A stretch of 6,234 nucleotides of DNA from Nitrospinaceae bacterium (GTDB lineage: Bacteria; Nitrospinota; Nitrospinia; Nitrospinales; Nitrospinaceae), in assembly GCA_029261615.1 (NCBI GenBank), contig JAJDAX010000004.1:1-6234 (forward strand), in the 5' to 3' direction. A program made the position numbers and the translations under genes. The notes under the pieces are model-generated. The model ran no database searches. It was not told the DNA's origin and saw nothing but the letters and a program-made list of their open reading frames with translations. This document shows, piece after piece, positions 1-5,417 of this stretch. How positions within the stretch are numbered: position 1 is the stretch's first letter; each line of letters starts with the position of its first letter.

Positions 1-1085
1 AGAGCTGAGTCCACCGCAACTATTGCAGAATTGTCCTTTGGAGCACTGGCAATATAGATCACTGCCTGTGCCAGTGGAATCCTCGCTTCCGGAAGTCCAA
101 TCCGCTCCACCGCATCGGCCGCCGCATTGGCCAGTACCAACGCCATTGGATCCGCGTTCCCTACATCTTCTGAAGCTGTAATCACGAGTCGTCGGGCAAT
201 AAACCTTGGATCTTCCCCACCCGCAATCATTTTCGCCAGCCAGTATACAGAAGCATCCGGGTCAGAACCTCTCAAACTTTTCTGAAAAGCAGACGCGTGG
301 TCGTAATGCTCAGTCCCGCCCTTATCATAAAGTACCGCAACCTGTTGAATTATTCCTTCAACGGTCCTTTTATCCAGGGGAGTTGTGCTTTGCCCGGCCC
401 GACTGTGGGCTTCAATGGAAGCCTCCAAAACATTAAGTGCCCGCCTCGCATCCCCATTGGCATGACTGATAATAAGATTCAGCGCTTCCTCCTCAACTTC
501 CGGGACTCCCTCTCCCAGGCCGCGAATTTTATCTTCAAGGGCTCGTTCCATGAGCGCCCGAACATGATCGGCAGTCAAAGCCCCTAACCTGAAAATCTGA
601 CAACGCGATCTCAAAGCAGGGATCACTTCAAATGAGGGGTTTTCTGTGGTTGAGCCCACAAGCCTGAGAGTCCCATTTTCTATATGAGGGAGGATGGCAT
701 CCTGCTGCGCCTTGTTGAACCGATGAATCTCATCGATAAAAAGAATGGTCCGCTTATTCTGGGAACGCCAGCTTTTTTGGGCCGCCTCAATCACCTTTCG
801 GATATCCGCGACTCCCGCGTTTACGGCACTAATTTCATGAAATGCGCTTTGGGTGATGTGAGCCACAATTCGCGCGATGGTTGTTTTTCCGGATCCCGGA
901 GGCCCCCACAAAATAAACGAAAGTCCCGTATCCTTTTCGATAAGCAAGCGCAGCGGGCTGGTATTCCCGACAAGTTGCTCATGACCCACCAGTCCTTCCC
1001 AGGAAGAAGGACGCATGCGTTCCGCCAGTGGCTTTGGAGGCAACGAGGATGACGATTCTAATTCGGGAAACAGTTCTTGATTCAT
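1..1085 (-). CDS. rarA: RarA/MgsA-type replication-associated AAA+ ATPase, C-terminus cut by window edge
   Basis: This reads as a replication-associated recombination protein A (RarA/MgsA; WHIP/WRNIP1 family), a cytoplasmic clamp-loader-like AAA+ ATPase that acts at stalled or gapped replication forks. I translated 361 residues. The Walker A motif GPPGSGKTT is at 61-69 and Walker B ILFIDEIHRF at 114-123, followed by NKAQQD. Sensor 1 (GSTTENPSF) is at 144-152, an arginine-finger-like ALRSRC at 157-162 and sensor 2 (GDARRALN) at 211-218. The MgsA C-terminal region has YDKGGTEHYD near 253-262, RGSDPDASVYWLA near 272-284 and ASEDVGNADP near 304-313. E. coli RarA has about 447 residues, so roughly 80-90 are missing beyond position 1. 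The start at 1085 fits the family, because PLAERMRP (19-26) corresponds to the usual N-terminal PLAxRMRP motif; an internal ATG at 1016 would cut into that motif. The gene begins 7 bases after the permease stop and has no clear Shine-Dalgarno, so reinitiation after the upstream gene is likely. Identification is firm. Confidence 0.95.
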   Translation of the reverse strand, partial: MNQELFPELESSSSLPPKPLAERMRPSSWEGLVGHEQLVGNTSPLRLLIEKDTGLSFILWGPPGSGKTTIARIVAHITQSAFHEISAVNAGVADIRKVIEAAQKSWRSQNKRTILFIDEIHRFNKAQQDAILPHIENGTLRLVGSTTENPSFEVIPALRSRCQIFRLGALTADHVRALMERALEDKIRGLGEGVPEVEEEALNLIISHANGDARRALNVLEASIEAHSRAGQSTTPLDKRTVEGIIQQVAVLYDKGGTEHYDHASAFQKSLRGSDPDASVYWLAKMIAGGEDPRFIARRLVITASEDVGNADPMALVLANAAADAVERIGLPEARIPLAQAVIYIASAPKDNSAIVAVDSA

Positions 1086-1092
1086 TTAAAAG

Positions 1093-2778
1093 TCACAGAT
1101 CCATTTGCTTTAAGTTTCTAATGCCCCGCCGCATCGGCTCTATAGCCGTCACGAGGGACATTAAAACCAGTAAGCCGTAGATTATAGGGATTTCACTGCC
1201 GCCAATAAACTGGAATGCAAATTTGGCCTTAAAGTGTACGTGCATTGGCCAGGCAACCAACATAAGGTAAAGGGCAGTAAATGCCAGACTGGCAATCATG
1301 AACAGAATCCCCCCTGCCCCGGATGATATTTCTGAAACATTCTCGTAATGGAACATGGGATACATGGCCCCCATCCCAACCCCCATCCCTACCAGCGCAA
1401 GTGTGATCAGAAAAACACTGACCACCCCCACCTGCATGACATAGGGGTCAGCCTCAAGTATATAGTTCGACACAACGACCAGCAACTCTCCAAGAATTAA
1501 AAGCGGAGGAAACACCATCCAGAATTTTGCCATCAAAAAATTACGCATTTTAACCGGGGCGGTATAGATAGACCACATACGGTTTCCTTCTACACTCGTG
1601 GCACTATACCCAAATCGCGAAATAATCGCCGACAAAACAAAACCGACCAGACCAATATTAAGTATGGAAACCACATTTTTCAGGACGATGTGTTCCAGAG
1701 GGAGGTTGAAAATATTAAAAATATAAACAATCACCAATGCCATAAGGATAAACATTTGCGACCATTGAGATGGGTCTCTAACGAAAAGAAAAAGATCCTT
1801 CTTCAGCAAGGCTCTCATTTGGATGGAAACCGGGATCCAGTCAACCCAGGCGAAACGCCCACCGGCTTTGTTTTTGGCTTGAGGCGCATTTTTCACCTCC
1901 TGATACAACCGCCATCCGGGAACATAAATTTTCCGTGAAACCAGCCAGAACACAATCGCTCCCAGAATGGTACCCCCAACAAGAAAACCGAATCTTGCCC
2001 AGGAAGTCTCAACATCCCCTGCTACCCAGGAAGTGAGCCCGTGTGTGATCCAACTGCTGGGCAAAAAAGGATATTCCGGCACACTGAGACTGTTAACAAA
2101 GTCGGTAATCATGGAATCAGATACTTCTTTGCCAAAGAATTTTTCAGGGGAAAGGAAACGCAGAAACATGACGAGGCCCACCAGGAAAAACAGTCCCAAA
2201 AAGGAAAGTATCTGATTGGCTTTTTCGGTTGGAAAATATCGCATCAATACCATAATTCCAAGTACTCCCAGATAGCTTGGAATAAATACAAAAGGAATGA
2301 AAGATAAAACCAGATAGCCATAGAAACCTGCATCAACTTCAAAATGCCTCCCATAAGCGACAAAAATGGGAATGGCAAAAATCCACATCATCCAGGAAGC
2401 ATTCCATACCGTTTGCAAGAAACGCACTTGAATAACGGATTCAGTTTTCACTGGAAGGGCGTGTAAAAACTCCAGGTCTGATGACATAAAAAAAATAGAA
2501 AGTGAAGCGATGATGCTGGAAAACAACACCATCATGAAAAGGGTCATGAACACAACGTTTATCAACTGGACGATCAACTCTACCCCAACGTTCATAGGCA
2601 AGGTGTCCAGATAGCGGATAATTTTCAGGAAGAACAGGTAATCGCCCCAAATAAATAGCAAGACCAGAATTCCCAAAATGAGCCAGCGGTTGAGTTTTGC
2701 CGAGGTGGGGTTCTTGAAATTGTTCTTCAGAAACATCATTCGGAGTCTGGCTAATTCCAGAATGGATCCTTGTTTCAT
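1093..2778 (-). CDS. Polytopic ABC-2-type exporter permease (ABC_tran_2-like)
   Basis: This is a 561-residue integral membrane protein. About 12 hydrophobic spans are visible by eye, near 33-53, 71-98, 128-142, 153-178, 189-208, 263-281, 342-358, 370-386, 418-438, 449-472, 489-509 and 528-546. Several motifs recall the ABC_tran_2 / putative ABC exporter permease family: SSDLEFLHALPV at 99-110, KKDLFLFVRDPSQWSQ at 326-341, a cytosolic SVEGNRMWSIYTAPV stretch at 395-409, and YPMFHYENVSEISSG near 473-487. The layout suggests two related halves, each with a cytosolic loop that would contact an ATPase. Such permeases normally need a separate nucleotide-binding subunit; none is encoded next to this gene within the window, and the substrate is unknown. 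The ATG overlaps the hydrolase stop (ATGA) and has a good ribosome site, which fixes the start. The family call rests on remembered motifs, so I am confident of a membrane transporter-type permease and less so of the exact family. Confidence 0.82.
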   Translation of the reverse strand: MKQGSILELARLRMMFLKNNFKNPTSAKLNRWLILGILVLLFIWGDYLFFLKIIRYLDTLPMNVGVELIVQLINVVFMTLFMMVLFSSIIASLSIFFMSSDLEFLHALPVKTESVIQVRFLQTVWNASWMMWIFAIPIFVAYGRHFEVDAGFYGYLVLSFIPFVFIPSYLGVLGIMVLMRYFPTEKANQILSFLGLFFLVGLVMFLRFLSPEKFFGKEVSDSMITDFVNSLSVPEYPFLPSSWITHGLTSWVAGDVETSWARFGFLVGGTILGAIVFWLVSRKIYVPGWRLYQEVKNAPQAKNKAGGRFAWVDWIPVSIQMRALLKKDLFLFVRDPSQWSQMFILMALVIVYIFNIFNLPLEHIVLKNVVSILNIGLVGFVLSAIISRFGYSATSVEGNRMWSIYTAPVKMRNFLMAKFWMVFPPLLILGELLVVVSNYILEADPYVMQVGVVSVFLITLALVGMGVGMGAMYPMFHYENVSEISSGAGGILFMIASLAFTALYLMLVAWPMHVHFKAKFAFQFIGGSEIPIIYGLLVLMSLVTAIEPMRRGIRNLKQMDL

Positions 2779-2791
2779 CGGCTTTCCCTCT
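2775..2791 (-). promoter_or_regulatory. Ribosome binding site and ATGA stop/start overlap of the permease gene
   Basis: Read on the minus strand, AGAGGG (2791-2786) stands 7 bases before the permease ATG (2778-2776). The ATG shares bases with the hydrolase TGA (2777-2775), giving the four-base ATGA junction typical of translational coupling. The ribosome site lies inside the last codons of the hydrolase (MKRESR). Confidence 0.8.
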
Positions 2792-3800
2792 TCATGTCAC
2801 CCTCATTCAAACCCGCTCTGGTTTTATGCCCCTTCAAACCGGAAATCGCATCCAATGCCCACTGTTCGACGTAATAGTCCATCCATCGCCTGTCACCGGA
2901 GGGCAGTTTATTTTTGGAGATATATCCCATATGCCCCCCTCCGTCTGGCAACTCCGTAGATACGCACAAACTCTTTCGAGTCCGCTCAAAAATTTCAAAC
3001 GGAACAAAAGGGTCGTCTTTTGCGGACAAAATTGTGGTGGGCACAAATATATTATCCAGAAAACGACTGGCACTTGACGACTCATAGTAATCATCGACAT
3101 CTCTAAAACCGCCAACTGGAGCTGTGTAGGCTACGTCAAAGTCGTAAATGGTTGCGGGGGTTCCCTCCGGAATAAACGCTTCGGGAAAACATTCCTTAAC
3201 TGCCCTGAGCTGTCGATTGAGAAGCCTCATATAATATCTATTAAAAGTCCGGGCCCAGGGTCCCTGCGAAATGGCAAGCGCCGCCGCTTTTAAATCCACA
3301 GGAGGGTTAACCGCCAACGCAGATTGGATTTCACTCGGAATCTTTCTACCCTCCCCCAGATATTTAAGAAGTATATTTCCACTTAGAGAAAAACCAGCAA
3401 GAATCAAAGCGCGTCCCGGGTACCGGGCAGTAATGAAGTCCACCATGTTTGAAAAATCCTCACTAGAGCCTCCGTGCCACAAACGTGAAGACAACCCCAT
3501 TCCGGGCCCGCTGCCACTCTGATTCATCATGAAAACCCCTAGACCTCTGGACTCCAGTTTACGGGCAAGCCGTCTAATATATGCAGATTCACTGCAACCA
3601 CCCATACCATGTACAAGCAAGGCGATAGGGGAATCCGGATTTTTAGAGGGAAGTTCAAGCCCCAGGAGCTTGTTTTTATGATCAAGGGGAATTTTATGAA
3701 AAATTCTCTCTCCTATAGAAGTGTCACCTGTGATCTGGGACCCCAGAATGGTCTGGAAAACACCATTATTTAGTCCTGGAAGTGGTTCAAAGGGGATCAA
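2775..3800 (-). CDS. YheT-type alpha/beta hydrolase (COG0429-like)
   Basis: This is a 341-residue alpha/beta-hydrolase-fold protein, a usual length for the YheT/ABHD1-3-like group. Members are serine hydrolases acting on esters or lipids; the physiological substrate in bacteria is poorly defined. The N-terminal FEPLPGLNNGVFQT (4-17) matches the F.P..GL.N...QT start of the family. Next come the oxyanion-side loop LLVHGMGG (61-68) and the nucleophile elbow GFSLSGN with Ser138 (136-142). The acid motif SAKDDPFVP has Asp263 as the likely acid, and GGGHMGY supplies His290. All three catalytic residues are present. No signal peptide is visible, so it is probably cytosolic or membrane-peripheral. 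Two places differ from the common form: NQSGSG (93-98) where NxRGCG-like is usual, and Ser140 in the elbow where Gly is usual. The start is a TTG; no in-frame ATG exists upstream before a stop at 3839-3837, and AGG lies at 3809-3807. It is first in the leftward cluster and overlaps the permease gene. Confidence 0.88.
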   Translation of the reverse strand: MIPFEPLPGLNNGVFQTILGSQITGDTSIGERIFHKIPLDHKNKLLGLELPSKNPDSPIALLVHGMGGCSESAYIRRLARKLESRGLGVFMMNQSGSGPGMGLSSRLWHGGSSEDFSNMVDFITARYPGRALILAGFSLSGNILLKYLGEGRKIPSEIQSALAVNPPVDLKAAALAISQGPWARTFNRYYMRLLNRQLRAVKECFPEAFIPEGTPATIYDFDVAYTAPVGGFRDVDDYYESSSASRFLDNIFVPTTILSAKDDPFVPFEIFERTRKSLCVSTELPDGGGHMGYISKNKLPSGDRRWMDYYVEQWALDAISGLKGHKTRAGLNEGDMKRESR

Positions 3801-3810
3801 GACACACCTA
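3801..3810 (-). promoter_or_regulatory. Ribosome binding site supporting the TTG start of the hydrolase
   Basis: On the minus strand TAGGTG (3810-3805) precedes the TTG codon at 3800-3798, with 6 bases between AGG and TTG. With the family-typical N-terminus that follows, this supports a TTG start. The first ATG codon in frame is residue 66, inside the oxyanion loop, which is far too late. Confidence 0.5.
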
Positions 3811-3901
3811 GTTATAGGAAAATCAAAAGTCCGGTTTTAGAAGAACAAACGTAAACGGGACTTTCCTACACGGAAAATCGAGCAATTTGCAACAATGAGG
3901 T

Positions 3902-3931
3902 ATTATAAACCACCGGTCAATTTCACCACAA
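3902..3931 (-). promoter_or_regulatory. Candidate leftward promoter for the hydrolase-permease-rarA cluster
   Basis: On the minus strand a perfect TATAAT lies at 3907-3902. A weak -35-like TTGTGG (3 of 6 consensus bases) lies at 3931-3926 with an 18-base spacer. Transcription would start near 3895, leaving a leader of about 95 bases before the TTG at 3800. The -10 is strong and the -35 poor, which would suit help from an activator, but this is inferred from sequence alone. Confidence 0.45.
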
Positions 3932-3974
3932 CCCGAACGCCTTGACTGCGTGCACAGGGATTGTTAAATTGACC
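3915..3974. repeat. Perfect 9-bp inverted repeat across the divergent promoters
   Basis: GGTCAATTT (3915-3923) and AAATTGACC (3966-3974) are exact reverse complements, 42 bases apart, with centres 51 bases apart. The left arm lies in the spacer of the candidate leftward promoter. The right arm covers the -10 of the candidate rightward promoter. The separation is too wide for a simple terminator hairpin, so the arms could be two sites for one regulator. Chance is possible, since each arm contains a -35-like TTGACC. Confidence 0.45.
3942..3970 (+). promoter_or_regulatory. Candidate sigma-70-like promoter of the TPR-cupredoxin gene
   Basis: TTGACT (3942-3947; 5 of 6 consensus bases) is followed after exactly 17 bases by TAAATT (3965-3970; 4 of 6). 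Transcription would start near 3977, about 20 bases before the ATG at 3999. A second, poorer combination, TTGACC (3969-3974) with TATAAA (3994-3999), has a 19-base spacer and would start downstream of that ATG. Confidence 0.55.
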
Positions 3975-3987
3975 AAATCATTAACTC

Positions 3988-3991
3988 AGGA
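3988..3991 (+). promoter_or_regulatory. Ribosome binding site for the start at 3999
   Basis: AGGA stands 7 bases before the ATG at 3999. This is better than the site in front of the next in-frame ATG at 4047, where CAGG (4035-4038) lies 8 bases upstream. It therefore favours the longer protein, although the signal peptide looks more natural from 4047. Confidence 0.5.
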
Positions 3992-3998
3992 AATATAA

Positions 3999-5417
3999 AT
4001 GCATTTGCTAAACACACAAAAACGTGGGAGTTCGCAGGTTTTATTTATGCAAACTAAAATAATCACAAAAAGTATCATTTTCATTCTTTTAATGACAACC
4101 AGTGCCTGGGCTTTGCCTGGAGATCCACTGGAGCGTGCTTTTCGTTTAAGCAAACAAGGGTTTTGGGAAGATTCAATTCCCCTGTTTCAAAAAGCCCTGG
4201 AGGCTGACCCTGGCAATAAATTGGCACAGGCAAACCTGGGCGTTGCCTTCAGCCAGATCGGGAAAAATAAAGAGGCCATGACCGCCTATGATTCAGCTCT
4301 CAGGTTGGGTTATGATTCGGCCGATTTCAGATACATGCGGGGACTCGCGCTATTAAAATTGGAGCTTATCAATGAAGCCGAGAAGGAAATGCAAACCGCA
4401 TTAAAAATGAATCCTCTGATGCCGGAAACTTTATACGACCTTGGTTTAATCTATATACTTCAAAACCGGAATAAGGATGCAATGGCATTAGTGAAGAAAC
4501 TGTATCGCCGAAATCTCACACTCTCCGAAAAACTTTTTAAGGAGATTCCCTCAAGTTACAAAGTCAGCTCTGTTGACAACGGAGGGACGCTTACAGGCAC
4601 AGTTCATATCACGGGAACCAAACCAAAACCGCGCGTATTTCATCTCATTCACGCTCCCAATATAAAATTTTGCGGCCGGATTTCAGATGGCAAGGGACAT
4701 CGAATCCTCCACGATTTCGTTACCGGACCGAATGGAGAGCTTCAGGAAACTGTGATCGCCATCCGCGGGATTAAAAAAGGAAAACCATATAACCAGAAAA
4801 TGCAGTCGTTCCATATCGACAGGTGCCGGGCAAACAAATATGCCATCGGAATAATAAATGGAGAAGATATTCTGATCGAGAACACCGACCCGATCCGGCA
4901 TGAAATAGCGACCTATCAGTTTTACAAGCACAAGGTTCGACAGACCTCCAACAAACCGGTCACCCCACGTTCGTCACAAATTCGATCAGCCTTTGTAAAA
5001 CCAGGCACGGAAGAATTTATGATGAAGTGCAACCTCCACCCCTTCCTGCAAACTCATGGCCTGTTTGTGGATAACCCCTACTACACGACCACTGATGAAA
5101 AGGGCCAGTTTAAAATTGACGGCATTCCACCGGGGACCTACGAAGTAACAGCCTGGCATCCTTACCTGGCCCCAAGCCACGGAACGATTACCATTGAATC
5201 GGGAAAACCGGCTTCATTAAATTTTGAGTTCAAAAGCGCCGACATTAGGCGCAAGTTGTACTCCAATGACACCAAGGGATATCGCTTCAATACCTGGTTT
5301 GACAGTGGTGAAAATTTTTACGGTGGGAAAAGGGAAGACGATCCGGTTGAAATCCTGCAAAAATTTGACAATTCGGGTCGGTACGACGACGAGGAATTAA
5401 AGCCGTTCGAAGATTAA
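3999..5417 (+). CDS. Exported TPR protein with cupredoxin-like and carboxypeptidase-regulatory-like domains
   Basis: The protein has 472 residues from the ATG at 3999, or 456 from the ATG at 4047 (Met17). Residues 17-39 look like a Sec signal peptide: basic n-region MQTKIITK, hydrophobic SIIFILLM, and AWA before Leu39-Pro40. About four TPR helical hairpins follow at 43-172, including AQANLGVAFSQIGKNKEAM and ETLYDLGLIYILQNR. Residues 196-356 resemble the cupredoxin-like, methylamine-utilisation-type domains of exported proteins. ENTDPIRHEI supplies a candidate copper ligand His301, and MKCNLHPFL supplies Cys344 and His347. Cys225 (FCGR) and Cys276 (DRCR) could form a disulfide. Residues 360-411 (TDEKGQFKIDGIPPGTYEV and onward) match a carboxypeptidase-regulatory-like beta sandwich, and the tail is charged and acidic. 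The likely role is an extracytoplasmic copper or electron-transfer protein with a TPR scaffold; copper binding is inferred. The usual axial Met position appears to be Leu350. The gene has its own promoter and no visible operon partner. Confidence 0.8.
   Translation: MHLLNTQKRGSSQVLFMQTKIITKSIIFILLMTTSAWALPGDPLERAFRLSKQGFWEDSIPLFQKALEADPGNKLAQANLGVAFSQIGKNKEAMTAYDSALRLGYDSADFRYMRGLALLKLELINEAEKEMQTALKMNPLMPETLYDLGLIYILQNRNKDAMALVKKLYRRNLTLSEKLFKEIPSSYKVSSVDNGGTLTGTVHITGTKPKPRVFHLIHAPNIKFCGRISDGKGHRILHDFVTGPNGELQETVIAIRGIKKGKPYNQKMQSFHIDRCRANKYAIGIINGEDILIENTDPIRHEIATYQFYKHKVRQTSNKPVTPRSSQIRSAFVKPGTEEFMMKCNLHPFLQTHGLFVDNPYYTTTDEKGQFKIDGIPPGTYEVTAWHPYLAPSHGTITIESGKPASLNFEFKSADIRRKLYSNDTKGYRFNTWFDSGENFYGGKREDDPVEILQKFDNSGRYDDEELKPFED

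Larger units (their letters stand above)
3801..3998. other. Divergent intergenic region
   Basis: These 198 bases separate the leftward hydrolase cluster from the rightward TPR-cupredoxin gene and must hold both promoters. They contain a leftward TATAAT, a rightward TTGACT/TAAATT pair, a 9-bp inverted repeat linking the two, and AT-rich stretches. I see no open reading frame with coding character and no recognisable RNA gene or riboswitch. Confidence 0.8.

Noticed and set aside
684..1052. A 122-codon open frame on the plus strand, and shorter ones at 206-587
   Set aside because: They lie entirely opposite rarA, whose reading is secured by all AAA+ motifs. Their translations look like random composition with no domain.
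2834..3115. A second minus-strand frame inside the hydrolase, and plus-strand frames opposite it at 2678-3077 and 3271-3522
   Set aside because: They overlap the well-supported hydrolase and permease frames and have no recognisable features or ribosome sites.
3857..3866. GGGACTTTCC, identical to the eukaryotic kappa-B site
   Set aside because: The context is bacterial, with no such factor; a ten-base match in AT-rich intergenic DNA is a coincidence.
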